From: CAYLWW01 sp964387585
Lineage (GTDB): Bacteria; Pseudomonadota; Alphaproteobacteria; Rickettsiales; Midichloriaceae
Assembly: GCA_964387585.1 (NCBI GenBank)
Contig: CAYLWW010000017.1
Span: 1-21,436 of the forward strand
Direction: 5' to 3'
Length of the DNA stretch: 21,436 nucleotides
Positions within the stretch are counted from its first letter, which is position 1. Every line of letters starts with the position of its first letter. This document shows, in pieces, positions 1 to 9,100 of this stretch. The notes below the pieces were generated by a model, which saw only the letters and a program-made list of their open reading frames with translations, was not told the DNA's origin and made no database searches. A program made the position numbers and the translations under genes.

Positions 1-52
1 ACATCCCTTATTTATATCAATTATCCATATTAATGTCAACTGGAATGACTAT

Positions 53-175
53 ATATACCAAGGAAACTTCAAGAGTTAAAATAAGTAGTGAGCTTGGAAA
101 GCCTACATTAATAGGTGAGCGTCAGCGAAGGGCCGAAATTTGACAACGCAAATGTTGAAGTTTCAAAGGTATATT
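53..175 (+). repeat. RPE-like palindromic repeat, copy 1
   Basis: This is one of four related elements of about 120 bp in the window. It starts with ATATACC and ends with GGTATAT. The outer arms pair with each other: ATATACCaagGAAACTTCA at the left against the reverse complement of TGAAGTTTCaaaGGTATAT at the right. The core carries the family signature TTAATAGGTGAGCGTCAGCG followed by an AAATTTGACAACGCAAATG block. Size, palindromic ends and dispersion resemble the Rickettsia palindromic elements. This copy has a one-base length difference from the copy in lptG and contains stops, so it does not encode peptide here. It lies just before a dead IS5-type transposase. Confidence 0.85.
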
Positions 176-207
176 ATAAAAATATTAGAAACTACTATGC
201 AAGGTAA

Positions 208-519
208 GGGCTAAGAAGATCTAAAGAGGACTTTCGCAGCAAGTTACATGCTGCGTGTGATGCCTATCTTGGTAATCCTGCTAGATTTTTTGTTGCTATC
301 GGTAGAAGATATGATTATATCAAGGCGTTAGATCTTATAGAAGGCTAAAAAATAGACGCTCCGATTGTGCTGGCAAATTGTATAAAGAGCGAAACTTGAT
401 CGAGCAATATATTTAACAAAGTAAATCATTTTAGGCGTTTTGCCACAAGGTATGATAAGCTGGATACTTCATACCTTGGATTTGTTTTAAGCGTTAGCAT
501 TTGTTTATGGATAAAATAA
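208..519 (+). pseudogene. IS5-family transposase remnant
   Basis: Conceptual translation gives pieces of an IS5-type DDE transposase in two frames. The piece at 208-348 includes RSKEDFRSKLHAACDA, GNPARFF and a DY..AL..IEG motif, matching the family pattern in which a target segment of the type SK..F..K.HA.CDA.GNP.RF precedes the second catalytic Asp region. The piece at 381-413 reads YKERNLIEQYI. The piece at 412-516 reads FNKVNHFRRFATRYDK and ends with a hydrophobic tail like the family C-terminus. Stops, a frame change and a missing central part show that it is dead. Its N-terminal third is absent; the RPE-like copy at 53-175 lies where it would be. Confidence 0.75.
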
Positions 520-572
520 ATGTCGCACACTACCTAACCCAAGGTATTTAATTGGAAATTTAACTTAAACCC

Positions 573-1553
573 TTAAATATCATCATGATATGAGTTCTGA
601 ATGTTAGATATTTCTGCTTTTAAAAATTCACAATTTAAAAAATGTTCTTCAATTTTATCTATAAAATTATCTACTTCATCATAATTTTTTAACCTCTTTA
701 ACCTATCTTGGATAAATCCAGCTAGCATTATTTTTGTCAGTTTTGCAACTCTATCACATTTATTACTATCCCACTCTATTGTTGTTACAGCATTTTCTAA
801 GGGAGGTGCAACCTGGCTTGCATGTTTTCCACCAAAATCAAATCCGAAGTAACGTAATACAAAAGAATCTTGTTCAGTATTTACTAGTACTAGGTTCATT
901 GAATCACGTGAAGGGATAATATTATTAGATACTAATTTCCAAGTATCTATAAGTAATGGTGTGATAACTTGCTTCCACGAATTTACTTCAAAACTCCATT
1001 TTTCTTTATCTGAGCGAATTGTAGAAGGACGATACTTACAATCATAGACAAACCAGCCTCTTGATGCATATTGTTCAAATGAGTCAGAAAGGAATATTGG
1101 TAATTTATAAGAAGCATTTTCGTCATTTTTATTTGGTATTGTAAGAAAAGCTTCCTTCCTATTGAGCGCTGGCACTCCAATATTTTCTAAAAAAACTGCC
1201 ATTGAAACTTCGTTTTTTACATTTTCTGGCCACCACTGAGCTATTCCTATAAAATTATCTACATCCATATTTGGAAGCATAGCAACTCTGCCATCAGTAA
1301 AAAGTACAGCCTTTTTAGAGCCGCCTTGCCCTATAATTTCTTCAATAGTAACGTATTCACAATTAGACTCTAGCTTCATTTGTAAACAAAATTTTTCTCC
1401 AATTCCATATATACTAGTATAAGAGCATAAAAGATTCTGCATAGCATACAAAGAAGTAGTTTGTTCGTTAGAAAGTTTAGCCATTCCGCGTTGTATATAG
1501 GATGGAAAATTGCCATCACAATAAGGGTACTTACTATTAGATTTTACAGTCAT
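573..1553 (-). CDS. Unknown protein with kinase-like motifs
   Basis: I do not recognise this 326-residue protein. It has no signal peptide or membrane segment. Several motifs occur in the order of a protein-kinase-like fold: a glycine-rich stretch IGQGGSKKAV near residues 74-83; a Glu at 115 in VKNEVSMAVFL that could be the helix-C glutamate; RDSMNLVLV at 216-224, resembling the D-x-x-N catalytic loop of atypical and lipid kinases; and FDFGGK at 238-243, which would be the metal-binding DFG. The N-terminal 70 residues and the middle (140-210) match nothing I know. The gene is intact although dead transposase genes lie on both sides and two inverted RPE-like repeats bracket it. No Shine-Dalgarno sequence is visible before the ATG. 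A kinase-like or effector-like role is inference only; an unrelated fold with chance motifs is possible. Confidence 0.7.
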   Translation of the reverse strand: MTVKSNSKYPYCDGNFPSYIQRGMAKLSNEQTTSLYAMQNLLCSYTSIYGIGEKFCLQMKLESNCEYVTIEEIIGQGGSKKAVLFTDGRVAMLPNMDVDNFIGIAQWWPENVKNEVSMAVFLENIGVPALNRKEAFLTIPNKNDENASYKLPIFLSDSFEQYASRGWFVYDCKYRPSTIRSDKEKWSFEVNSWKQVITPLLIDTWKLVSNNIIPSRDSMNLVLVNTEQDSFVLRYFGFDFGGKHASQVAPPLENAVTTIEWDSNKCDRVAKLTKIMLAGFIQDRLKRLKNYDEVDNFIDKIEEHFLNCEFLKAEISNIQNSYHDDI

Positions 1554-1654
1554 AAGCTTTAAATATTGTCTTAATTATAAATATAATTTTAATCATTGTT
1601 TAATTTGTGTATCATTTTTCTTAAAGAGTAAATAATCATTTACAGCAAATATTG

Positions 1655-1776
1655 GTATACCTTTGATACTTCAACATTTGCGTTGTCAAATTTCGCGGAT
1701 TCGCTAACACTCACCTATTAATATAGGCTTTCCAAGCTCACCACTCATTTTAACTCTTGAAGTTTCGTTGGTATAT
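1655..1776 (-). repeat. RPE-like palindromic repeat, copy 2
   Basis: On the minus strand this closely matches copy 1: the ends are ATATACC and GGTATAC, with the shared core TTAATAGGTGAG and the block AAATTTGACAACGCAAATG followed by TTGAAGTATCAAAGGTATAC. It is in opposite orientation to copy 1, so the two form a long inverted repeat around the kinase-like gene at 573-1553. It contains in-frame stops and lies directly before a fragment of an IS630-type transposase. Confidence 0.85.
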
Positions 1777-1787
1777 TACTTCTAGGT

Positions 1788-1898
1788 ATTGTGACTATAA
1801 AGGAAGAAGAAGGATTATCTCTTGCAGAAATTTCAGAAAGGTTTGATTTATCCAAAACGACAGTATTTAAGTGGACTAATACCAAATCTTATAAATAA
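1788..1898 (+). pseudogene. IS630-type transposase N-terminal fragment
   Basis: The plus strand reads VTIKEEEGLSLAEISERF, DLSKTTVFKWT and then a stop. This is the helix-turn-helix start of IS630-family transposases (typical pattern: SIREEEGLS followed by A.RFG......RW). Nothing of the catalytic domain follows in this orientation. The upstream boundary is the RPE-like copy ending at 1776. The piece is too short to work and is best read as a fossil. Confidence 0.6.
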
Positions 1899-1914
1899 CA
1901 AGACATATAATTGA

Positions 1915-2219
1915 CATTGCAAATGGACTTGATGATCTCTGGTGTTAAGGTATTGATAAATTGGGGCAAGGAATTTTCTAATGTTTCTAAAGAATCTTAT
2001 AAATCGTATAGCTTGTTTTTTCAGGACGTTGTGATCTTTGATATATTGTCATAATCGCTCTGTAGGATCTAGTTCTGGGGAATATGGCGGCAAGAAAATG
2101 ATATCAATATTATCATGTATTGCGAGGTCTTTAGCTTTATGCCAACCAGCTTGATCCATCACAATAAAAGCTTGTCTCTCTGCAAGCCATTCTGATATTT
2201 GTTGCAAGAATATGTTACC
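1915..2219 (-). pseudogene. IS630-type transposase C-terminal fragment
   Basis: Minus-strand translation gives FIVMDQAGWHKAKDL, then IDIIFLPPYSPELDPTERL, a TGA stop where the family has Trp, and then QYIKDHNVLKKQAI. These are the second Asp and the LPPYSPELDPTE.LW region of the IS630/Tc1-type DDE catalytic domain. The Trp-to-stop change and the missing N-terminal half make it a pseudogene. It lies tail to tail with the N-terminal fragment at 1788-1898, so the two are either different insertions or one copy broken by an inversion. Confidence 0.8.
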
Positions 2220-2289
2220 TCAGTTCGGGATAAGCTTTTAAGCTGGATGATGTAAGTTATCGTTTTTAGTATAATAATTAATTTTAGGT

Positions 2290-2798
2290 TTAGATTTTTT
2301 TGAGAGAATAAGCGACTAGAGTCGAAATGATATGGACTAAAGCGTTAATTGGCGAACGATGTCTCGAATGAACGAGGTTCATCTTATTTTTCAGATAATC
2401 AAATACTGTTTCAACAATGCTACGTTTTTTAAGCATGATTTTTTCATGTAAAGTAAGTAACTTATTGTGCATATTTTTCTTAATTCCATGAATCATTTTT
2501 AGTCCTCGATTATAGAGTTGCAAGAATAAATTTTGTTTTGTGTATCATGAATCAGCGTAGATTTCTCCTATTAATGTAGTAAAAATAAACTAAGAGGCAG
2601 CAGCAACCTCTGTATCAACTCGATAAATCTGTTATAACTTAGCAAGTTACTAAACTCAGTACGATATACATGCTTTATTGTTACAATGTAAAAATATTTA
2701 AAATTCGTTACATTTTTGAAAAAAAGGATTTCTTGAATAGCTAAATAGTTAATGCTATAAGTGAAGTAGTAACTAGTTAAAGCATTAAGCCAATACAT
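2290..2798 (-). pseudogene. IS982-family transposase, internally deleted
   Basis: Two open pieces belong to one broken gene. The upstream piece (2571-2798) contains FKNVTNFKYFYI and FSNLLSYNRFIELIQRLLLP, matching the conserved N-terminal half of IS982 transposases. The downstream piece (to 2290) reads LIGEIYADS, an in-frame TGA, then LYNRGLKMI, IKKNMHNKL, KKRSIVETVFDYLKN and HSRHRSPINALVH. That is the family C-terminus with the last catalytic Glu region and the HSRHRSP motif. The central catalytic segment that should join them, roughly 80-90 residues, is missing. It is a dead insertion sequence; I did not identify its terminal inverted repeats. Confidence 0.85.
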
Positions 2799-2939
2799 AG
2801 AATATAAAATACGTGTATAACATTAAAAAGTATTTAGAATTAATGTTAACATTTAATTTTTACCTTATGACTATTTTATTAATTTATAATTAATTTCTAA
2901 CAACTTGTTTAATAATAACTAAAATTAAATTTTTGTCTT

Positions 2940-3860
2940 ATGAGTATTTCATTATTGTATCTTTTTTTACCTATATTAATTTTATTAATTTCAGGAATAA
3001 AAATAGTTCCTCATCAAGAAGCTTGGGTAATAGAGCGTTTAGGAAAGTATGATAAGACTCTCATATCTGGACTAAGTCTGATTATACCTTTTATAGATAG
3101 GGTTGCTTATAAGCATACTTTAAAAGAAAGAGCTGTAGATGTGTTAGAGCAGAGTGCTATAACAAAAGATAATGTTACTTTATTGCTAGATGGTATAATC
3201 TACGTAAAAGTAACTGATCCAGTTGATGCTTCGTATGGAGTAGAGAATCCTTACTACGCTGTAACGCAATTAGCTCAAACTACTATGCGTTCAGCTATTG
3301 GTAAGATCAGTATGGATACTGCTTTTGAAGAAAGGGATTTTCTAAATACTCAGATAGTTAATTCTATAAATGAAGCAGCAACTAATTGGGGCATTCAGTG
3401 TATGAGATACGAAATACGCGATATAAAACCTCCGATAAATGTTTTGAAAGCTATGGAAACTCAGGTAGCTGCTGAAAGACAAAAACGTGCTGATGTACTG
3501 GAATCTGAGGGTAAAATGCAATCTATGATTAACATAGCTGAGGGTAGAAAACGTGAAATAGTTCTAGGTTCTGAAGCTTCACTGACAGAGCAAGTTAATA
3601 GAGCTAAAGGTGAAGCAGAAGCGATTGAGTTAGTTGCTAAAGCTTCTGCTGATAGCATAAGGGTTATGGCGCAAGCTACTCAAGTTAGTGGTGGTGAGGA
3701 AGCTATATCATTAAGAGTGGCAGAACAATATGTTGATGCATTTAAGCAGCTTGCTAAAACAAATAGCACAATGATAGTGCCGTTAAATAGTAGTGATGCT
3801 AGTTCAATGGTAGCCCAAGTAATGGGTATGTATAAGCAAATTAAAGGCAATAAGAGTTAG
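2940..3860 (+). CDS. SPFH-domain protein, stomatin/paraslipin (QmcA-like)
   Basis: This 306-residue membrane-anchored scaffold protein has one N-terminal hydrophobic segment (about residues 4-20). A full SPFH domain follows: IVPHQEAWVIERLGKYDKTL near 22-41, IPFIDRVAYK, VDVLEQSAITKDNVTLLLDG, and AQTTMRSAIGKISMDTAFEER. Then come the RYEIRDIKPP turn and a charged, Ala/Glu-rich coiled coil (about 168-240) with AAERQKRADVLESEG and GRKREIVLGSEA. This is the layout of bacterial QmcA and mitochondrial stomatin-like protein 2, which assemble in membranes and affect proteolysis and lipid microdomains. The length is usual for the family. A NfeD partner is not adjacent. The ATG follows an AT-rich leader without a clear Shine-Dalgarno sequence; lptG starts about 160 bases downstream. 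HflC/HflK are less likely because of the paraslipin-type C-terminus. Confidence 0.9.
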   Translation: MSISLLYLFLPILILLISGIKIVPHQEAWVIERLGKYDKTLISGLSLIIPFIDRVAYKHTLKERAVDVLEQSAITKDNVTLLLDGIIYVKVTDPVDASYGVENPYYAVTQLAQTTMRSAIGKISMDTAFEERDFLNTQIVNSINEAATNWGIQCMRYEIRDIKPPINVLKAMETQVAAERQKRADVLESEGKMQSMINIAEGRKREIVLGSEASLTEQVNRAKGEAEAIELVAKASADSIRVMAQATQVSGGEEAISLRVAEQYVDAFKQLAKTNSTMIVPLNSSDASSMVAQVMGMYKQIKGNKS

Positions 3861-4021
3861 CTTCTTTAATTAATTATCAGAGATAGATTTACCAGTAAAT
3901 GAAGAGATGGTAGAGGCTGAAAGAACAAAGCCTATAAATCATAGATGAGTTGTGAGTAATACAGTAAATCCTTACTTATATAGGTAGTATATAATTTATT
4001 TTTTGTTCTTTTATTAAGCGA

Positions 4022-5248
4022 GTGTTTGGAGTATTAAACAAATATATAGCTAAACTATTTTATAGAGATTTGCTGACTATATTTTTTATAGTAGCTGCTA
4101 TAGTGCTATTTTTTGATATTATAGAGTTAATTAGATTTGCTTCTGGAAATAACTATAAAGTTAGTGTTGTTTTTCTCTTACTGATGGGATTAATGAAAAA
4201 CTATAGCACTTTATATAAGTTATTGCCTTTTGTAGTTTTATTAGCAACATTAAAGACTTATCTATCTTTTAGCAAGAGATCAGAATTAATAGCTATGAGT
4301 AGTTTAGGTATTTCTCCTTACCAGTTGATGCGAGCACCTTCAATTATTTTAGCTATCTTTTTTGTTTTTAACTTACTTATTCTAAATCCCTTAAGCAGTT
4401 ACTTGCTAAATTACTACCAAAGCCTGGAAGCGGATAAATTAACTAACCATGCCAGCCTATCAACTTCTTCTAATAGTTCTTCTGGTATTTGGTTTAAGAA
4501 ATTTTGGGACAGCAAGGATACTTCAACAATTAAAATGAGCGATGAGCTTGAAAAGCATATATTAATTGGTGATCATCAGCGAATCCCTAAATTTGATAAC
4601 GCAAATGTTGGAGTATCAAAGGTAGATGATCATAATCAACATTTAATAATAATACATGCTTTAGGTTTTATTGAAGAATTAGAAGAATTAGTTAACGTCG
4701 AAATGTTTATTATTGATAAGAAAGGTCGTTGTATTGAAAAAATTTATGCTGATAAATTTCGCTTTATTGATGAAAAGCTTTTAGCGAAAAAGGTAAAAAT
4801 TTTCGATATGTATAATAAAGAAAGGGAAAAAGAGAACTTTGAGTTAGATATTGGATTACCTTTTAAAGGGCTTTTGGGTAGTTTAGTTACTCCTGAGCGC
4901 ACTAAAATTTGGGATTTACCAAAGTTAATTTTATCAGCAAATACTTTGAGTTCTGCAATCTCAAAATATCAATTGTACTTTTACAAATTAATTTTTTCTC
5001 CAATATCGTTGTTTAGCATGCTATTGATTGGTTATGCCTTTAGCAATGTTCCTATGAGAAAAAGCAATGAATTTCTGTTTATTTCTTATGCTTTAGCAAC
5101 TGGATTTGTTTTGTATTTTGTAAATGAGCTGCTAATCATTATTTTACTTGGTAGCAATATAAGTGCTATAATTAGTGTATTTATTCCTTCTATAATGTGC
5201 TTTCTTATCTCTTTATATGTTATGATAACATCTGTAAAGTTAAAGTAA
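4022..5248 (+). CDS. lptG: LPS export permease LptG with RPE-encoded insert
   Basis: This 408-residue LptF/LptG-family (YjgP/YjgQ) protein is an inner-membrane half of the LptB2FG transporter that pulls lipopolysaccharide from the inner membrane to the periplasmic bridge. It has three N-terminal membrane segments (about 17-38, 50-80, 104-130), a periplasmic jellyroll region (about 140-300), and three C-terminal segments (about 318-345, 350-372, 376-402). LptG is chosen over LptF because the start FGVLNKYIAK resembles LptG FGVLDRYIGK, and the C-terminal KYQLYFYKLIFSPISLF and VPMR segments also fit. The GTG start is taken for that match; no good Shine-Dalgarno sequence is seen. It is longer than E. 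coli LptG (about 360), largely because residues about 164-202 are encoded by an RPE-like repeat in frame. The gene converges on the ferredoxin gene 48 bases away. Confidence 0.85.
   Translation: MFGVLNKYIAKLFYRDLLTIFFIVAAIVLFFDIIELIRFASGNNYKVSVVFLLLMGLMKNYSTLYKLLPFVVLLATLKTYLSFSKRSELIAMSSLGISPYQLMRAPSIILAIFFVFNLLILNPLSSYLLNYYQSLEADKLTNHASLSTSSNSSSGIWFKKFWDSKDTSTIKMSDELEKHILIGDHQRIPKFDNANVGVSKVDDHNQHLIIIHALGFIEELEELVNVEMFIIDKKGRCIEKIYADKFRFIDEKLLAKKVKIFDMYNKEREKENFELDIGLPFKGLLGSLVTPERTKIWDLPKLILSANTLSSAISKYQLYFYKLIFSPISLFSMLLIGYAFSNVPMRKSNEFLFISYALATGFVLYFVNELLIIILLGSNISAIISVFIPSIMCFLISLYVMITSVKLK
4511..4625 (+). repeat. RPE-like repeat, copy 3, in frame inside lptG
   Basis: This is the same family as the copies at 53, 1655 and 20504, aligned from AGCAAGGATACTTCAA through TTAATTGGTGAT and CATCAGCGAATC to TTTGATAACGCAAATG and AGTATCAAAGGTAGAT. 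Similarity to copy 1 is roughly four fifths by eye. Unlike the others it has no stop in the host frame and encodes about 39 hydrophilic residues (including TSTIKMSDELEKHILIGDHQ) in the periplasmic part of LptG. The terminal GGTATAT has drifted to GGTAGAT, which fits selection on the protein or an older insertion. Confidence 0.85.
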
Positions 5249-5296
5249 TGCAGTAAAATGCAGCAAAAACATACTTATTAGCAGTGATAAGCAGAA

Positions 5297-5635
5297 TTAA
5301 TCGTTATCCAGCAGAATGTTCCTTGTTGCATTAGGTAGCTTTAATGTTAAGCCGTCCAAATCTTGTGTCATTATAATTTGGCACCCTAATCTTGAAGTTT
5401 TAGTTAATCCAAAAGCTAAATCTAACATATCCTCCTCTTCCTCAGAAGCTTCAGGTAACATGTCAAAAAATTCCTTATCAACTATAACATGACAAGTTGA
5501 GCAAGCTAAAGAACCTCCACAAGCTCCTTCGAGACTAATATCGTTCTTATGCGCTATTTCTAGTACAGATAAACCTATTGTGGCTTCTACAGCGATAACT
5601 TTTCCATCTTTATCTATGAAGTTTATTTTAGGCAT
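5297..5635 (-). CDS. fdxB: [2Fe-2S] ferredoxin, Isc/adrenodoxin type
   Basis: This 112-residue plant/vertebrate-type ferredoxin carries electrons for the Isc iron-sulfur assembly pathway in the cytoplasm. Cluster ligands are C39, C45 and C48 in ACGGSLACSTCHVIV and C85 in RLGC, the CX5CX2C...C pattern of adrenodoxin-like proteins. The acidic stretch EASEEEEDMLDLAFGL (63-78) is the partner-binding region of this group. I start at the ATG giving MPKINFIDKDGK, the usual family start. An in-frame TTG 18 bases further upstream is possible but adds an atypical MIFNFV leader. The gene stands alone, convergent with lptG, and isc genes are not in the window. The symbol fdxB follows the common alphaproteobacterial name and could equally be fdx. 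Confidence 0.9.
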   Translation of the reverse strand: MPKINFIDKDGKVIAVEATIGLSVLEIAHKNDISLEGACGGSLACSTCHVIVDKEFFDMLPEASEEEEDMLDLAFGLTKTSRLGCQIIMTQDLDGLTLKLPNATRNILLDND

Positions 5636-6184
5636 AACAAAGTTAAAGATCAAATTAAATTTTATTAAAAAGTATTAGAAAATGATTTTTTCAGAAGGAA
5701 TTTATAAACTAAATTACGGTAGTCAACAAGACAAGATTTATAAAAAATTGAATTTTTAAATGAAGTTTTTAAGTTTTTCATTAGTTTAAATAGCATTTCA
5801 TAAATTAAAATATTACATTTTTATTAAGTTAATAAGTTTTTTGCTGTAATTAATAAAATTATTATGAAAAATTGTTTGCACTTTTAAATAAATTAGTTTA
5901 CCTATCATAATAAGAACTTATTTAGCCAGTAATGCTTAAATTATCGATTAACTTCTTGCTTCGACTAATGCATTAATTTGAGTTTAACTTCATTATACTT
6001 ATATTACTGCTTTCAAAGTTATGATTAAATTATAACTTTATTGTCGATAAAAGCCACAAATTAATCTTTTTGTTTAAGATAAGCCTTGGTGTTTGTTTAG
6101 AGTAAAATTATTAGTGCTTTAAATAATCCATAATTCAGCTAAATTCGTTTTTTAAAATTTTATATACATAAATAACCTTGAATA
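5636..6184. other. Divergent AT-rich spacer, no gene
   Basis: About 550 bases separate the starts of the ferredoxin and flagellin genes, which point away from each other, so both promoters should lie here. The stretch is very AT-rich and has frequent stops in the frames I followed. I see no transposase relic, no RNA gene and no RPE-like copy. A GTCGATAA at 6043-6050 resembles the -10 of flagellar sigma-28 promoters but lacks a correctly spaced -35. Confidence 0.6.
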
Positions 6185-6190
6185 GAGGAG
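6185..6190 (+). promoter_or_regulatory. Ribosome binding site deciding the flagellin start
   Basis: GAGGAG directly abuts an in-frame TTG at 6191, too close to serve it, and lies nine bases before the ATG at 6200. This favours the ATG as the true start. Confidence 0.7.
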
Positions 6191-6199
6191 TTGTCATAC

Positions 6200-9100
6200 A
6201 TGGGAATAGTAAGCATTAAAAATTCTAATACTTATGGTATTCAGTACTATCTTGCAAAATCAAGCGAATCAGCCATCAATGCTGCAACAAAATTAGCTAC
6301 AGGTGATGCTATCATTCATCCTTATGAAGGGGCGGCTGATTTAGTAGTAGGAACACTATTAGGTGTAAGAAAAGAAATATTAAGCGCAAATTTAAAACAA
6401 ATAACACAAGGTGATGCGGTACTTAGCATAATCGATGGTGGCTTAGAGAATATAGTAAAGGTGTTAGAGCGTGCATCAGTTCTTTCTGCTCAATCTAATT
6501 CTGGCTCAGTTGGTGATACAGAAAGAAAGTTGATAAACATAGAATATGGCGAATTGATGAAGGAGTTAACTCGTATAGCAGATAGCACTTCATTTAACGG
6601 TATTGGATTATTAGATGGTTCAATTGACGCTGGTGGTAATATCAAAACAAATGATCAAGGTATTATTTCTGGTAGTGGTGCTGCTGGAATGACAGTAACA
6701 TTGCCTAATGATACTCAGATAGCTGACTCGAATTTAGGGAAAGTAAGTTATAAAGTTAATAACACCAGAGTGGATTTTATTGATGCAACTGTAACTAATG
6801 CCGGTTCGCAAAGTGTTACGGCTGCTGTTAATACTACTGGTACGCTTACAGTTGGTGATGGTATCAGTATAAAAGGTGGTGGCGATACTATAAGCTTTGT
6901 TTACGGTGGTCCTGCTGCTACTGTTGGTGTTGTAGGTAATACCGTGACTTTAGATTCTACTAATGCAACTAATTTTGCTACTGACGTTGATGCTATCATT
7001 AGTGCTAATGGTACTGCCGCTGTTAATTTAGTTAGTGGTACTACCATTCCTATAGCTCAAGTAGCGTTAGCTGCAGCTAACTTAAACGGAATGAGTCTAG
7101 GAGCAACAGTTGCTGGCGGAATATTAACTATTACCTCTGGTGGTGTAGCAAGTCCAAGAATTGAAGCTACTATACTTGGCAACACTAATGCTTTTAATAG
7201 CCTTACTAGTGCTGGAGTTCCTAATGTAACTACTGTTGGTACTAGGATAGTAGCCAATCAAGCAGCTGGTCCTGCTCAAACCTTAAGCAAGGATGTATCA
7301 GGAAAAATAAATAAGGGACAAACTCTTGGTACTGGTGATACAGTAACGGTTGGTACTGGTCCTAATGCTGTTATGTTTACTCCAGCAACACCTGTTGCTA
7401 TTACTGGTTCTACTGCTGTTAGTTTGCCTGCAACTGATCCAGATAATTTTGCTGCTGATATTGCTGCTATCATTAATGCTGCTGGTGGTGAAACGGTTCA
7501 ATTAAGTTCTGGTCCGTTGGTAGTGACAGTCCCGCTTGCAGCTGCATTAAAAGGAGCTGGTTTTAAAGCAAAGGTAGAAAATGGTGAATTTACAGTTGCT
7601 AATGTTAAACTTGGTGGTCCAGCAAATGTTCTTACTGCACCTACTACTAATCTTTTTAGCACTTTATCTAGCCCAGGTGCAACTACTGTTACTGCTGGTG
7701 GTAGTATTACAGCTCAAACAATGAAAGCTACTGGCGTTATGCTTGGTATGTCTAAACAATCTTCTGAAATTAGTTTGACTGTTGATAACGTTACTGCTAC
7801 AGCAGCAAGCTTTTTAAAAATTGGAGGTATAACTTTTAATTTAGTCGCTGGTAACAATGATACCTTTACTACTGCTAATAATATAGACATAGCGATTAAT
7901 ACTGCTGGTGGTGTAGCACGTACAAAAGATCAAGTTTTAGAATTAATTAACAATGTTTTAAATTCTAATGTAACAGGTTTAGACACTGCTACTTTAACAA
8001 GTTTAAAAGGATTCTCCGCGTATAAGTCTGGTAATGCTTTAAAGATAAGTCATGTTGCTGATTTCAATGCAAGTTATACTGTTACACACAATGCAGTAGT
8101 TGGGTTAAAGGATGCTAGTGGTAGCCCTCTTCCATCTACTTATACAAATTCTTTAAGTCATGATTATCAACAATTTTTACAAATTCGTGCTGATAATGAT
8201 GCGGGTAGAAGAGATCTACTTGTTCAAGCAATTAATGGTTCTGTCACTGCTACTAATGAGAAAGGTACGGTAGCAACAATAAAGACGCTTTTAACTTCTT
8301 CTAACTCTAATAATTTTGCTTCTCTTGCTGCTAGATCATCTAGTGGTCTTGACAATGTATTAAATATAGATTCGAATCTCAAAGGTTCTAGTGCTATATT
8401 CCAAGTAGTTGAAAATACAAATTTTATTAATCCAGCAAGTATAACTTCTAATCTTTCCGTATTTAAGGATGATACTAAAGTAGGTAGCTTAGGAGTAAGT
8501 AACGTAGTGGTTAATGGCGCTATGGGAAATGATATGTTGCTTTCTGTTTATCAGAAAAAAGCTAGCACTGATTTTGTTACTATGTCAAACAGCTTGCTTA
8601 ACACTGAAGGAGCTATGATTGTTATAGGTAACGGTGAAGCTAATGGTTCAGGAGCTAAGTTTTTCTTAAAAGCTAATCCTATAAATCCTAATGACATTCA
8701 GCTTTATAAAGATAATCCTGAGTTAACTTTACAGAATCTTGTTAATACTTTTAGTAAATCACAAAATCCTATATTAGCTAATCTAAATTGGGAATTTAAG
8801 CAAAGCTCTGATTTAACAAGCCCTGATCGTAGCCAACTGCGTGTTACAACTAGAGTTGCTGATTCATATTTCAATGACTTGAGTATTAAATTGTCTGACC
8901 CTAGTGGTACGGCAGGAGTAACAAATTCTCTTACACTGAAAGGTGGTGAAGCAGACGGTATTAATATCTCTCACGTCTTTGATAATCCTCAATTCAAAGG
9001 TCAGCTTAATAATATCAGTGCTGAATTTGTTAGGAGTGATATTGTTAAAGTAAACATAATTGTTGGAGAAGTTGTATACTCAGGTGAGGTCAATACTAAT

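Noticed and set aside
446..478. Perfect 10-base inverted repeat (CAAGGTATGA / TCATACCTTG) that could be a terminator
   Set aside because: It lies inside the IS5-type transposase relic, in codons for the conserved ATRYDK region, and has no T-run; it is coincidental or a coding feature.
2571..2798. 75-codon minus-strand frame as an independent small membrane protein
   Set aside because: It contains LLSYNRFIELIQRLLLP and other blocks of IS982 transposases and continues, after a deletion, into the C-terminal piece; it belongs to the pseudogene.
6043..6050. GTCGATAA as the -10 of a sigma-28 flagellin promoter
   Set aside because: The only TAAAGTTT-like -35 is about 22 bases upstream instead of about 11, so the pair does not fit; the match alone is weak in AT-rich DNA.
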